Assembly (NCBI GenBank): GCA_021792365.1
Contig: JAJYUT010000001.1
Span: 372,001 to 436,000, forward strand
Reading direction: 5' to 3'
DNA from: Pseudomonadota bacterium
GTDB taxonomy: Bacteria; Pseudomonadota; Alphaproteobacteria; Dongiales; Dongiaceae
DNA: 64,000 nt
Under the pieces are notes generated by a model, which ran no database searches, was not told the DNA's origin, and saw only the letters and a program-made list of their open reading frames with translations. This document shows positions 29,689 to 39,219 of the stretch, one piece after another; within the stretch, counting starts at the first letter, position 1, and each line of letters begins with the position of its first letter. A program made the translations under genes and the position numbers.

Positions 29689-30135
29689 ATGCCACGCATC
29701 TTCCGGTTGGACCTGACCGTAACGGGCGAGGCCATGGATGCGTTCGGCCACGTCAACAACCAGCGCTACGTCGCCTGGATGCAGGAGGTCGCGACCGCTC
29801 ACTCCGCCGCCAATGGCTGGCCAATGGAGCGCTACCTCGCGACCGGCGCCGCCTGGGTCGTGCGCTCGCACTTCATCGAGTATCTGCGTCCGGCCCTTGC
29901 GGGCGACCGGCTCGCGATCTTCACCTGGGCCGCCAGCCTCGCCCTGCGTGAAGTCTCGCGCAAATACCTGTTCCGCCGGGCGGGCGATCGGGGCGTTCTG
30001 GCGCGCGCCGAAACCAGATGGGTCTATGTCGACATCAAGAGCGGCCGCCCACGCCGCTTGCCCGAGGAACTGCTGGCCTCCTTCGAAGCGGTCCCGGACG
30101 ATGATCCGGAACTGACAAAACTCGCGCGCCCCTGA
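29689..30135 (+). CDS. Acyl-CoA thioesterase, hotdog fold (4HBT type)
   Basis: The 148-aa protein shows the 4-hydroxybenzoyl-CoA thioesterase/YbgC pattern: LTVTGEAMDAFGHVNNQRYVAWMQEVATAH, then VVRSHFIEYLRPALAGDRLAI and RAETRWVYVDIKSGRPRRLP. The aspartate typical of the catalytic site is Asp17 in AMDAFGHVNN. GAGGAG 5 nt before ATG at 29689 sets the start. It is convergent with the aldehyde dehydrogenase. The acyl-CoA substrate is unknown. Confidence 0.9.
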   Translation: MPRIFRLDLTVTGEAMDAFGHVNNQRYVAWMQEVATAHSAANGWPMERYLATGAAWVVRSHFIEYLRPALAGDRLAIFTWAASLALREVSRKYLFRRAGDRGVLARAETRWVYVDIKSGRPRRLPEELLASFEAVPDDDPELTKLARP

Positions 30136-30196
30136 CGCGCGCTTCCTGACCCGCCGCTCGCCAGTGGCGCAGCCGCCGATACCGGCGGCGCTCGAC

Positions 30197-30225
30197 GAAA
30201 AGGGCGGGAGTTTCCTCCCGCCCTT
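30197..30225 (-). terminator. Terminator of the aldehyde dehydrogenase gene
   Basis: AAGGGCGGGAG and CTCCCGCCCTT form an 11-bp stem with a TTTC tetraloop (30200-30225). On the minus strand it is followed by a T-run, a textbook intrinsic terminator for the gene ending at 30250. It may also stop the convergent thioesterase. Confidence 0.85.
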
Positions 30226-30249
30226 CTCGAACTGCGGTGCAGCCGGGCC

Positions 30250-31764
30250 TCAGCCCAGGTGCATCCAGACCGACTTGGTCTGGGTGACGGTGGTGAGGGT
30301 CTCCAGGCACTTGTCGCGGCCCATGCCGGATTGCTTGAAGCCGCCCCAGATCGAGGTCATGTCGCCGTGGTCGAAGCAATTGACCCAGACGATGCCCGCC
30401 TCGATGTCGCGCGCCGCCTTGTGGGCGGTCGACACGTCCGAGGTCCAGATCGATGCGGCAAGCCCGTAGATCGAATCGTTCGCCATCGCGATCGCGTCAT
30501 CGAGCTTCTTGTAGGTGAGGACGCCCGTCACCGGGCCGAAGATCTCCTCCTTGGCGATGCGCATGTCGTTCTTGACGCCGGTGAACAATGTCGGGGCGAC
30601 GTAGCAGCCCTTGTCCAGCCCCTTCGGCACGCCGCCGCCCATCGCGAGCTTCGCGCCTTCCTTCTTGCCGATGTCGATATAGGACAGCACGCGCTTCTGC
30701 TGCTCCTTGGTGACCAGCGGGCCCATGGTGGTCGCCGGGTCCAGCGGGTCGCCGGGGTTGAAGCTCGCCTTCGCCTTCTCCTGGAACTTGGCGACGAACT
30801 CGTCATGGATCTTGGCGTCGACGATCAGGCGCGAGCCGGCGTTGCACACCTCGCCCTGATTGCCGTAGATGCCGTTGACCGCGTATTGCACCGCCATGTC
30901 GAGGTCCGGCACGTCGCCGGTGATGATCTGGGGCGTCTTGCCGCCGCATTCCGTCGTTACCCGCTTCATGTTGGACTGGCCGGCATAGACCATCATCAGC
31001 TTGCCGACTTCGGTCGAGCCGGTGAAGCCGATCTTGTCGACCTCCATGTGGAGCGCGAGCGCCTTGCCGGCCTCCTCGCCCAAACCGTGCACGATATTGA
31101 GCACGCCAGCCGGGCCGCCCGCCTCCATGAACAGCTTGGCCAGCAGGTTGGCGGACAGCGGCGATTGCTCGGCGGGCTTCAGGATGACCGAGTTGCCGGC
31201 CGCAAGTGCCGGCGCGGTCTTCCACGCCGCCATCATGAGCGGATAGTTCCAGGGAACGATGCAACCGACGACGCCGAGCGGCTGGCGCAGGATGTAGTGG
31301 AACTCGGTCGCGGCGGTGGCCGTCACCTGGCCTTCCATCTTGTCGATGGTCTCGCCGAAATACTGGAAGGTCATCACCGCGCCGGGGATATCGATGTTCA
31401 GCATCTCGCTGATCGGCTTGCCCATGTCGGTGGTGTCGAGCAGCGCGAACTCCAGCGCGTTCTCCTCGATCAGCTTGGCGAACTTGTAGATGACCGCCAT
31501 TCGGTCGCGCGGGGCCATGCGGGACCAGGCGCCCGACTTGAACGCCTTGCGCGCCGCCTTCACCGCCGCGTCGACATCCGACGCGTCGCCGCGTGCCACC
31601 TCCGCGACCACTTCGCCGGTCGCGGGGTTGATGGTCTGGAAGGTCTTGCCCTTCTTCGACGGCACGAACTTGCCGTCGATGAAATGACGCGTCTCCGGCT
31701 TCAATTTCGCCGCCGCCTTGTGCAGGGCCTTCGTATCGAGTGACCTTGCCTGTTCGAGATTCAT
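30250..31764 (-). CDS. Aldehyde dehydrogenase family protein
   Basis: The 504-aa enzyme oxidises an aldehyde to the acid with NAD(P)+. It shows PWNYPLMMAAWKTAPALAAGN, GFTGSTEVG for cofactor binding, the general-base glutamate in TTECGGKTP and the nucleophile Cys in GNQGEVCNAGSRL. WGGFKQSGMGRDKCLE near the end is typical of the betaine/phenylacetaldehyde-type group. GGGAGG 6 nt before ATG at 31764 decides the start over an ATG 6 nt upstream. It is monocistronic and has its own terminator. The substrate cannot be read from the sequence. Confidence 0.93.
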   Translation of the reverse strand: MNLEQARSLDTKALHKAAAKLKPETRHFIDGKFVPSKKGKTFQTINPATGEVVAEVARGDASDVDAAVKAARKAFKSGAWSRMAPRDRMAVIYKFAKLIEENALEFALLDTTDMGKPISEMLNIDIPGAVMTFQYFGETIDKMEGQVTATAATEFHYILRQPLGVVGCIVPWNYPLMMAAWKTAPALAAGNSVILKPAEQSPLSANLLAKLFMEAGGPAGVLNIVHGLGEEAGKALALHMEVDKIGFTGSTEVGKLMMVYAGQSNMKRVTTECGGKTPQIITGDVPDLDMAVQYAVNGIYGNQGEVCNAGSRLIVDAKIHDEFVAKFQEKAKASFNPGDPLDPATTMGPLVTKEQQKRVLSYIDIGKKEGAKLAMGGGVPKGLDKGCYVAPTLFTGVKNDMRIAKEEIFGPVTGVLTYKKLDDAIAMANDSIYGLAASIWTSDVSTAHKAARDIEAGIVWVNCFDHGDMTSIWGGFKQSGMGRDKCLETLTTVTQTKSVWMHLG

Positions 31765-31951
31765 GATCATCCTCCCTTGCGGAGCATTCTCCGCCGGAAT
31801 GGGTCCGGTCCGGTGCGGAGAATGCGGCCAAATTGCCGGGCGGCGCGGCATCAGGCGCGCCGAGCCCGCCCTGCTTATAGCCCTCCCAAAGGGGGCGCGC
31901 CAGAGTGCCGGCCTGACCCGAACGGGTCATCCCACCACGGTCCATAAGGGC

Positions 31952-32869
31952 TTAGGAGCGAGCGGAAATCCGGGCGCGCTCGCGGGCGCGGATGCGCTCC
32001 CGGTGGAGGGCATAGAGGCCCGATCCGACGATGAGGGTGATGCCGATCCAGGTCGTGATTGCCGGCCAATCGCCGAACCAGGCGAAGCCTACCACTACGA
32101 TCCACAGCATCTGCACATAGATGAAGGGGGCGAGCGTGCCGCCGGGCGCCGCCTCGAAGGCCTTGATCATCAGATAGTGGCCGAGCCCGCCTGAAATCCC
32201 GAGCGCGAAGAACAGAGTCCACACATAAGTGTCGGCTGGCTGCCAGACCAAGGGCATGACCAGCGAGAGGCCGACGAAGCCCGCCACGCCGGACCAGGCG
32301 AGCGAGGTGCCGGCGGAATCCGCGCGCGAGACGATGCGCGTCAGTGTCACGTAGATGGACCCGAAGGCGGCCGAGCCGAGCGAGAGCAGCATGCCCCAAT
32401 GCATCATGCCGAAGCCCGGCCGGATCACCACCAGCACGCCGATGAAGCCGACTGCGATCGCCAGCCAGCGGCGTGCTCCCACCCGCTCGGCCAGAAAGAA
32501 ATGCGCAATCGCCGTGATCAGCAGCGGCTCGATGAAGGCGACCGCCTGCGCCTCGGCCAGCGGCACATAGCTGACCGCGCCGAAGAAGAACAAGGTGGCC
32601 CCGAGCAGCAGCAGCGAACGTGCAGGCTGCAGCCACGGGTGCCTGGTCGCAAACATGCGCCCCCAGCGCCGCGTCGACCAGATCGGCTCGCCCATCGGCC
32701 GCTCCGCATAGAACGGCAGGAACACGATGTGGAAGACATAGCGACCCCAGGCGACCTGCAGCACCGGGATGTAGTTCGAGGTCTCCTTGGCCAGGGCATC
32801 GAGAATCGTGAACACGATTCCCGAGCCGAGCAGGAACAGGATACCGCGCAGATGATTGTCTTTGGTCAC
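31952..32869 (-). CDS. EamA-family (DMT superfamily) exporter
   Basis: The 305-aa inner-membrane protein has about ten membrane helices in two EamA repeats (ILFLLGSGIVFTILDALAKE at the start, GGLGHYLMIKAFEAAP in the second repeat). GTG at 32869 is chosen because it begins 23 bp after the antiporter stop and just before the first helix. A longer start would overlap the antiporter's coding region and add a non-membrane tail. Members export amino acids, metabolites or drugs; substrate unknown. It is probably cotranscribed with the antiporter. Confidence 0.88.
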   Translation of the reverse strand: MTKDNHLRGILFLLGSGIVFTILDALAKETSNYIPVLQVAWGRYVFHIVFLPFYAERPMGEPIWSTRRWGRMFATRHPWLQPARSLLLLGATLFFFGAVSYVPLAEAQAVAFIEPLLITAIAHFFLAERVGARRWLAIAVGFIGVLVVIRPGFGMMHWGMLLSLGSAAFGSIYVTLTRIVSRADSAGTSLAWSGVAGFVGLSLVMPLVWQPADTYVWTLFFALGISGGLGHYLMIKAFEAAPGGTLAPFIYVQMLWIVVVGFAWFGDWPAITTWIGITLIVGSGLYALHRERIRARERARISARS

Positions 32870-32891
32870 TTTGGGTGCTTTGTCGGTTGGG

Positions 32892-35417
32892 CTAGCGGCC
32901 GGCCTGCCGGTCGCGCTGTTGGGTGCGGTTGTCGATGCGCCGCGGATGCAGACGCTCCTCCGCCACGGCCTCGATGGCGCGCTTGAGGTCGGCATCGCCG
33001 GCGAGGAGTGCCTGGAAATCGCCGAAGCTCAGCTCCAGCAGGCGGCAATAGCCGAGGGAAACCACGTCCGCGTTGCGCGGCTGTCCGGTGAGCAAGGCGA
33101 TCTCGCCGAAGAACTCGCCGCTGCCCAGCTCCACCGGCATGCCGGGAATGAGGACGCTGGCCGCGCCGGACGCGATGAAATACATCGCATCGCCGCGCTG
33201 GCCGCGCCGCACGATCGGATCGCCCGGCAGGGTGAGGCGCGGTTTCAGCAGCCGCGCGATCGAGGCGCGTTTGTCCGGCGGCAGATTGGCGAACAGCGGC
33301 ACGCGCTCCAGCAGCTCGGTCGCCGACAGCGCCATGTCGAGCCGCAGCGTCCTGTCGAGATCGGCCCAGCGCTGGTCGCGATCGCGCGCCAGGGCGTCCG
33401 CCACCTCGCCGCCGACGATGGCGCGATCCTTCCATTCCTCGTAGCGGTCGCTTTCCATCTGGCGCGCGATGCGGCCGAGATAGCGGCCCTGCAGCTCGCG
33501 CGTGAAATCCGGATATTGCAGGCGCAGGGCCGTCAGCGCCTCGTCGATCGCCCGGGTGCGCTCGAGGATCAGGCCGCGGATCTCGATCGCGGTCTCCTCG
33601 CCCAGCAGCGCGGCCAGGCGGTCGCGGCAGAAGGCGAGCAGCTCACCGAGCACGAGCCGGCGGTTGAGCATGGTCTCGCACCGCTCTGCCAGTGCGTCCG
33701 CCAGCAGCCACTCGATCCCGAGACGATGGCTGAGCCGGATACCGACATTCATGCGCCAGTCGTGTCGCAGGGTCTGGCGCGCCGCATTGGCATAGCCTTC
33801 GCGGCCCTGGAAGCGCGCCGCCTCGCGCAGTCGCCCGGCATCCGTCAGCAGCGCGGCCGCGATCCGGCGCGGCATGATGCCGTCGCGGAAATTCTTGAAA
33901 TAGCGCGCCTCCTCCTGCGCGCTCAGCATGGCGAGTCCGATCGACAGCAGCTCGTCCAGCATCAGGTCGCCCTGGCCGGCGCGGATGCGGCGGAAATGCG
34001 CGAGTTGCGCCGCGTAGCGCGTGGTGATCGTGTCGATGGCGGCCGCCGACAGCCCCTCGCGCCGGCCGATGGCGCGCACTTCCTGATCGATCTCCTCGAT
34101 CGCGAGGGAGAGGGCGCGGTCCCGCAGGCCGCGATCCAGTGCGGACAGCCGATCCAGCTTCAGCCAATGGATCATCAGGCGAAGCGTCGAGCCGTTGACG
34201 AACAACGTCAGCAGCACGAAGCCGGTGACGCTGGTGGCGACGAAATCGCGGATGGAGGGCGAGGCGCTGGCATGCTCGACGACCGCGAGCGCCAGCGCCA
34301 GGGAGATGGCGCCGCGCATGCCGCCCCAGAGCACGACGGTTTTCATGCGGCTGTCGACGCGGGCGGCAATCCCCGCCGCGGTCAGCAGCGGCAGCAGGCC
34401 GAACACCACCAGCACGCGCGCGACCAGGGCCGCGAGATAGAGCACGATGATCGCGCCGACCTCCGCCCAGCTCGTATGCTCCATGATCGCGGGCACGAGC
34501 ATGGCGGCGAACAGGAAGATCAGTGAATTGGCCCAGAAGCCGAGCTGACCCCAGGCGCCTTCAAGCCGCTCGTGGGTGCGCGGCGACATGCGCGTGCGGC
34601 CGAGCGAGCCCACGACCAATCCGGCAACGACGCAGGCGACGACGCCGGAGACGTGGAAGTAGTGCTCGCCCACGACGAAGCTGAGATAGGCCAGCGCAAC
34701 GGTCAGGGTGATTTCCGCCGTCGTGAATCCCCTGAGCAGCGGGAAGATGTGACAGACGCCAAGCCCCATCACCCCACCCAGCGCGGCACCGCCGATGAAC
34801 TTGGCGAGGAAGTTGCCGGCGGCGGCACCCCAGGCCGCCTCCTGCCCGCCGAGCAGCATGCCGACCAGCATCGCGAACAGGGCGATGGCCGCGGCGTCGT
34901 TCAGCAGGCTCTCGCCCTCGACCAGCATGGTCAGCCTCTTGGGCGCGCCGATCTCCTTGAAGATGCCGATCACCGCCGCCGGGTCGGTGGTGGCGATGAT
35001 CGAGCCGACCAGCAGGCAGGCGACCAGGCCATACTCGGTCACGCTCGCCAAGGCGAAGCCCACCACGAGCATGCACACGATCACCGCGACCACGGCCATC
35101 AGCAGGATGGGCGCGAGATCGCTCAGCATCCGCCGCACATCGATCGCCAGCGCGCTCTCGAACAGCAACGGGGGCAGGAAGATGACGAGGAAGGCTTCCG
35201 ACGAGATATGGAAGCTCGACAGGACGGTCAGGAAATCCGTCACGATCGCGCCTTCGGGCATCTGGTCGCGCACGGCGATCAGCAGCCCGAGGGCGCTGCC
35301 GGCCAGCGCCAGCAGCACCGAGTAGGGCAGCTTCACCCGCTGCGCCAAGGCGGGCAGCAGGCTGGTCAGAGCAAGCAGCCCGGTGATCCCGAAGACGATG
35401 AGCGCGATATTCGCCAT
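32892..35417 (-). CDS. Na+/H+ antiporter (CPA1) with C-terminal cyclic-nucleotide-binding domain
   Basis: The 841-aa protein exchanges sodium or potassium for protons. Residues 1 to about 415 form the exchanger domain with some twelve helices (FLPPLLFESALAIDVRRM, IIATTDPAAVIGIFKEIGAPKRL, LVEGESLLNDAAAIALF). The paired aspartates of the ion site are expected in the TTDPA and LLNDA stretches. A long cytoplasmic helical region follows. A cNMP-binding domain lies at about 705-820 (LFANLPPDKRASIARLL, GDPIVRRGQRGDAMYFIASG, GEFFGEIALLTGQPRNADV). It resembles plant SOS1-like and bacterial NhaP-type exchangers with regulatory tails. Confidence 0.92.
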   Translation of the reverse strand: MANIALIVFGITGLLALTSLLPALAQRVKLPYSVLLALAGSALGLLIAVRDQMPEGAIVTDFLTVLSSFHISSEAFLVIFLPPLLFESALAIDVRRMLSDLAPILLMAVVAVIVCMLVVGFALASVTEYGLVACLLVGSIIATTDPAAVIGIFKEIGAPKRLTMLVEGESLLNDAAAIALFAMLVGMLLGGQEAAWGAAAGNFLAKFIGGAALGGVMGLGVCHIFPLLRGFTTAEITLTVALAYLSFVVGEHYFHVSGVVACVVAGLVVGSLGRTRMSPRTHERLEGAWGQLGFWANSLIFLFAAMLVPAIMEHTSWAEVGAIIVLYLAALVARVLVVFGLLPLLTAAGIAARVDSRMKTVVLWGGMRGAISLALALAVVEHASASPSIRDFVATSVTGFVLLTLFVNGSTLRLMIHWLKLDRLSALDRGLRDRALSLAIEEIDQEVRAIGRREGLSAAAIDTITTRYAAQLAHFRRIRAGQGDLMLDELLSIGLAMLSAQEEARYFKNFRDGIMPRRIAAALLTDAGRLREAARFQGREGYANAARQTLRHDWRMNVGIRLSHRLGIEWLLADALAERCETMLNRRLVLGELLAFCRDRLAALLGEETAIEIRGLILERTRAIDEALTALRLQYPDFTRELQGRYLGRIARQMESDRYEEWKDRAIVGGEVADALARDRDQRWADLDRTLRLDMALSATELLERVPLFANLPPDKRASIARLLKPRLTLPGDPIVRRGQRGDAMYFIASGAASVLIPGMPVELGSGEFFGEIALLTGQPRNADVVSLGYCRLLELSFGDFQALLAGDADLKRAIEAVAEERLHPRRIDNRTQQRDRQAGR

Positions 35418-35665
35418 GGGTCAGACTATTGGACCGGCACGGTCCGCTCCTCCCCCCGGATAGGGGAACGGTCGGCTCAGGTCGGACACGGAATGGTCAT
35501 GGACGGGCGGCATGCGAGCCCTGTTCTACCCCGCCTCGACCCCCGCTTCATAGCCACCATTCCGGCCGAGAGGCCGGTCGATCGACCAACCGATTTTCAT
35601 CCGCTTCCCCTCGGGAGCGCGGCCGTCTAGCATCGCGAGTCTCGGCAAGAGGGGCAGCGATCAGT

Positions 35666-37288
35666 ATGAGTGACAGTTTGATGCCACCCAGTGTGCTCTA
35701 CGCCAAGCCGGCGGTGCGCAGCCGCGACGGTTTGGCCGCCGCGCAGTCGCGCGATGCGGCGGCGGCGGGCGCGCGGATCCTGGCGCAAGGCGGGCATGCA
35801 GTGGACGCCGCCGTGGCGGTGAGCCTGGCGCTGGGCACCGTCGAGCCGTGGATGAGCGGCCTGGGCGGCGGCGGGTTCGCAACCCTGTGGGATGCCGCGA
35901 AGCGCGAAGTGCGCTGCCTCGACTACGGCATGATTGCCCCGCAGGGAATCAACCCTGCCGACTACCCGCTCACCGGCAGCCCCACCGCCGAAGGCTTCTT
36001 CGGCTGGCCGGGCGTGCTGGAGGACCGCAACATCCTCGGCCCCTATTCCATCGCGGTGCCGGGCCTCGTCTCCGGCCTCGCGCTCGCGCATCGCACCTAT
36101 GGCCGCCTGCCCTGGGCCGATCTGGTGCAGCCGGCGATCAGGCTGGCGGCGCGCGGATTGAGCCTCGACTGGTACGGCGCGCTGTCGCTGCTGGTCGAAG
36201 CCAAGGGACTCGACCGCTTCGAGGCGACCCGCGATCTCTACCTGCCCGGCGGGCGCGTGCCGCAGCCGTTCGAGGAAGGCGCGGCCGTGTTCCTGAAGCT
36301 GGGGCGCCTGATCGATACGCTGAAGAAGCTTGCTGCGCCGGACGGCCCGGAGCGCTTCTATCGCGGCGACATCGCCGAGGATCTGATCCGCGACCTGCAG
36401 GCGGCGGGCAGCAGGATCACGCGAGCCGATCTCGAGCGCTACCAGGCGCGCTTCATCGATCCGGTGGAGATCGCCTACCGCGACGCCACGATCTACGCGC
36501 CCTCCGGCCTGACGGCAGGCCCGACGCTCAAGCGCGTGCTTGGCGCGTGGGCGGAGCGGCTGCCCGCCATTGGCCACGCTCGTGGAATGGGGGGCGCCAA
36601 GCCGGATGCCGGGCACTACGCCGTCTATGCCGAAGCGCTCGACCATGCCTATCGCGACCGGCTGCAGAATATGGGCGCCACGAACAAGGAAGCGGCCGAC
36701 AGCGAAACCCGGCCAAGCTGCACCAGCCACTTCTGCGTCGCGGACAAGGACGGCAATGTCGTCGCCTGGACGCAGACTCTGCTGTCGCGCTTCGGCTCCT
36801 TCGTGCTGTCGCCCTCGACCGGCATCCTGATGAATAACGGCATCATGTGGTTCGACCCGGCGCCGGGCAAGCCGAACTCCATCCGCCCCGGCGCGCGGCC
36901 CTTGAGCAACATGTGCCCGACGGTGGCTCTCTCGCCGCGCCTCGGCGCCCTGGCGATCGGCGCGTCCGGCGGACGCAAGATCATGCCTTCGGTCGCGCAG
37001 ATACTGTCCTTCATGGTGGACTTTGGCATGGATCTCGACGGCGCGTTCCACTGTCCACGCATCGATGTCAGCGGCGGCGAGGTCGCGCTGGTGGATCGAC
37101 GGCTTGGCCAGACGGTCGTGGATACCATTGGCAGGCGCATGAAGGCGGAGCTCACCGACCTTGCGCCCTACCCCGCCCAATTCGCCAATCCCAGCGCGAC
37201 GCAGGCGGCGCCGGATGGCATGAAGCTCGGCGCCGCCGACCTCGCCTCGCCCTGGTCGGGCGCGGTCGCGCCATCCGATCTCGCCTGA
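35666..37288 (+). CDS. ggt: Gamma-glutamyltransferase family protein
   Basis: The 540-aa protein belongs to the Ntn-hydrolase family that cleaves itself into two subunits at a threonine. The expected site is Thr353 in SCTSHFCVADKDGNVVAWTQTL. The N-terminal part shows GGHAVDAAVAVSLALGTVEPWMSGLGGGGFATL, and GASGGRKIMPSVAQIL lies near the end. No signal peptide is seen, unlike E. coli Ggt, so a cytosolic form is likely. The enzyme may hydrolyse glutathione or related gamma-glutamyl compounds. ATG at 35666 is preferred over an earlier in-frame start because homology begins soon after it. A hypothetical exported protein follows after 16 bp. Confidence 0.9.
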   Translation: MSDSLMPPSVLYAKPAVRSRDGLAAAQSRDAAAAGARILAQGGHAVDAAVAVSLALGTVEPWMSGLGGGGFATLWDAAKREVRCLDYGMIAPQGINPADYPLTGSPTAEGFFGWPGVLEDRNILGPYSIAVPGLVSGLALAHRTYGRLPWADLVQPAIRLAARGLSLDWYGALSLLVEAKGLDRFEATRDLYLPGGRVPQPFEEGAAVFLKLGRLIDTLKKLAAPDGPERFYRGDIAEDLIRDLQAAGSRITRADLERYQARFIDPVEIAYRDATIYAPSGLTAGPTLKRVLGAWAERLPAIGHARGMGGAKPDAGHYAVYAEALDHAYRDRLQNMGATNKEAADSETRPSCTSHFCVADKDGNVVAWTQTLLSRFGSFVLSPSTGILMNNGIMWFDPAPGKPNSIRPGARPLSNMCPTVALSPRLGALAIGASGGRKIMPSVAQILSFMVDFGMDLDGAFHCPRIDVSGGEVALVDRRLGQTVVDTIGRRMKAELTDLAPYPAQFANPSATQAAPDGMKLGAADLASPWSGAVAPSDLA

Positions 37289-37304
37289 CTACGGAGCCTC
37301 TCCC

Positions 37305-38216
37305 ATGAGATACGTCGCCCCGCTCGCGGCCCTGCTGCACCTCATCGCCCTGCCCGCTTTGGCCGAGCCCATCGTGGACGAGAAAGCCACCACCGAGACC
37401 AGCATCACGATGGATGGCGAGGCCTATCTCATCCGCACCGTCAACCGGCGGCACGACGTCGCGTCCTTCTATGACGACCGCACCGGGCCGGGTGCGATGA
37501 AGCGGTTCCTGGTAGAGACGGAGATCGACCGCCTGGCGCGCGAGGCGGACGAGGAGGAGATCGACGTTCAAAGCTCCATCCTGCGCGTCAAGGCGCGGCC
37601 ATTGACCGCCAGCGGACTGGGCGAGGTGGCGATGGCCATGGAGACCAAGGCCGATGAGGTTGCCGTCTCCGGCCCGTACGTGGTCGCGACCCTGTGGGGC
37701 TGCTGCGCCGAGCAGAGCAGCCACGAGGTCTTCAGCCTCTATACCGGCAAGCGCCTGTTCAGCGCGACCGGTGACGGCGATTTCGGCGACTGGCTCACCA
37801 TGGGCAAGAAGGGTCCCAACTATGAGCAGCGCATCGTGGCCGCGCACCTCGCTTTCACGGCGCGCGATGCCGACGAGCTGAGCGCGGACCGCGACGTGGT
37901 GGGCGTTTTCACCTATGCGACGGAGGGCGAGCCGCTTCAACGCCTTGCCCTGCGCGCGCCCGGCGGACGCGACAGCGACCTGCCGCTCGACTGGTCGCCC
38001 AAGCTGCTCTGGCTGACCAGGCACGCGCCGGAGGGCATCGACCATGCGTTCTTCGAGCAGGATGGTGACGCGAAGGACATCTATACCGGCATCGCGCTGC
38101 GCCTGCGGCTGGACCGCGAGACACATATCGACGTGCCGCTGGTCGCCGACCGTCTGGTGCCCGGCGAGGCGACGCTGCCTGAGGGCTACTCGCTGACGGA
38201 AGTGGCGCTGGAGTAG
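37305..38216 (+). CDS. Exported protein of unknown function
   Basis: The 303-aa product has a signal peptide (RYVAPLAALLHLIALPALA, cleavage about residue 20) and no other membrane segment, so it is probably periplasmic. The mature part is mixed alpha/beta with a Cys pair in LWGCCAEQSSHEVF. I do not recognise a family. It starts 16 bp after the gamma-glutamyltransferase stop and is probably cotranscribed, but the two need not act together. Confidence 0.75.
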   Translation: MRYVAPLAALLHLIALPALAEPIVDEKATTETSITMDGEAYLIRTVNRRHDVASFYDDRTGPGAMKRFLVETEIDRLAREADEEEIDVQSSILRVKARPLTASGLGEVAMAMETKADEVAVSGPYVVATLWGCCAEQSSHEVFSLYTGKRLFSATGDGDFGDWLTMGKKGPNYEQRIVAAHLAFTARDADELSADRDVVGVFTYATEGEPLQRLALRAPGGRDSDLPLDWSPKLLWLTRHAPEGIDHAFFEQDGDAKDIYTGIALRLRLDRETHIDVPLVADRLVPGEATLPEGYSLTEVALE

Positions 38217-38226
38217 CGGCCTTCAG

Positions 38227-38679
38227 CTATTTTGGCGGCGCTCCGGCCTTCAGCTCCATGCTGAGGCCGAAATCCTGGAATCCGAGCGCGCGCCAGAAGG
38301 CGATGCCGGCCGCGTTGCCGATCGCGGCCTCGATCTGGATCGGGCGGTCCTGCGGGAAGAAATCCCGGCGAAGCAGGCGCATCGCGGCGCGGCCCCAGCC
38401 TTGGCAGCGCTGATCGCGGCAGATGAAGAAGTGCCGGATATAGGTGCCGCGATCCTCTGGCCGCCACGCGGCATAACCCGCGACGCGCGCGCCGCGGCGG
38501 AGCAGCAGCACCTCGTATTCGCCGGTTGCGACCCAGCGCGCCATGCGCTCCGTGAGCGCGGACAAGGTCAGCGGATCGGGGTGCGGCTCATCTTCGTCGA
38601 GTTGCCGGTTGAACTCCGCCAGCAGCGGCACGTCATCGCTGGTGGCCCTGTCGATGCGCAGCTCTCCGGGATTTGCCAT
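38227..38679 (-). CDS. GNAT-family N-acetyltransferase
   Basis: The 150-aa protein has the GNAT fold: LRIDRATSDDVPLLAEFNRQL, VAGYAAWRPED, IRHFFICRDQRCQGWGRAAMRLL (acetyl-CoA motif with QRCQGWG) and AGIAFWRALGFQDFGLSMEL. The acceptor is unknown. It is convergent with the exported protein and ends only 10 bp from it. Confidence 0.9.
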   Translation of the reverse strand: MANPGELRIDRATSDDVPLLAEFNRQLDEDEPHPDPLTLSALTERMARWVATGEYEVLLLRRGARVAGYAAWRPEDRGTYIRHFFICRDQRCQGWGRAAMRLLRRDFFPQDRPIQIEAAIGNAAGIAFWRALGFQDFGLSMELKAGAPPK

Positions 38680-38731
38680 CCCGGCAGGTTACGCAATCAC
38701 CAGATCAGAAAAAAGGGGACCGCGCGCGCCG

Positions 38732-38908
38732 TCAGGCGTCGTTCGCGAACACCCGCGCCAGGCGTAAGGCCTGGATTCCGCCGACCACGCGGCGCAAGGA
38801 ACGGCGCGACCACAGGCCCGCCCACAGCGCCAAGGGGAGAACGGTGAAGGTACCGGCCGGCACCGGCGGCAGGTCGCGGATTCTACGCGTGTTCGAGGAA
38901 GTGTGCAT
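38732..38908 (-). CDS. Candidate small protein, 58 aa
   Basis: ATG at 38908 opens 58 codons to a TGA at 38732. The product begins MHTSSNTRRIRDLPPVPAGT and has a hydrophobic stretch FTVLPLALWAGLW, followed by several arginines, so it could be a small membrane or membrane-attached protein. Codon third positions are mostly G or C, as in neighbouring genes. An in-frame stop two codons upstream fixes the start. The ribosome site is weak (GGA about 11 nt upstream). A TTTTTT run follows the stop closely. I cannot name a family; it may be a false small gene. Confidence 0.45.
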   Translation of the reverse strand: MHTSSNTRRIRDLPPVPAGTFTVLPLALWAGLWSRRSLRRVVGGIQALRLARVFANDA

Positions 38909-39219
38909 TTCTCATCCAGTGCGCCCCGGACTTTGGCAAAAGCACGCCGGCGGACCTTTGGGGACGGGGATGGGGTCCGCCGGCGCGGCGTCTTAGCGCT
39001 CCATTCGGGACTGCCCCCGAATGGCTTTCGGACGCCAAAGGCAATCGCAAACTCAGGGTTTGGGAACCCACAGCGAAACGTTGGGGTACGTCCTCGCTGC
39101 AATGGACATGTAGGCACTGCGCGGCGAAATGTTTGTGACGTGGCGCACAGCTCTGCGCGACAAAGCCGTGACCATCGCTATCTGCCGACAACGATTGAAG
39201 AAAAAAACGATGAAGCCGC
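38909..39219. other. Structured non-coding stretch with two hairpins
   Basis: No gene is supported. CGCCGGCGGACC (38945-38956) pairs perfectly with 38974-38985 around a 17-nt loop rich in G. CCATTCGGG (39001-39009) pairs with CCCGAATGG (39016-39024). The rest is lower in GC than its neighbours. The hairpins could be terminators for the beta-oxidation operon, which ends at 39220 on the minus strand, or a decayed repeat element. Confidence 0.5.

Noticed and set aside
34572-35630. Long plus-strand open frame opposite the antiporter gene
   Set aside because: Low-complexity His/Arg/Gln-rich translation typical of the antisense of membrane-protein codons; the minus strand shows a full CPA1 domain.
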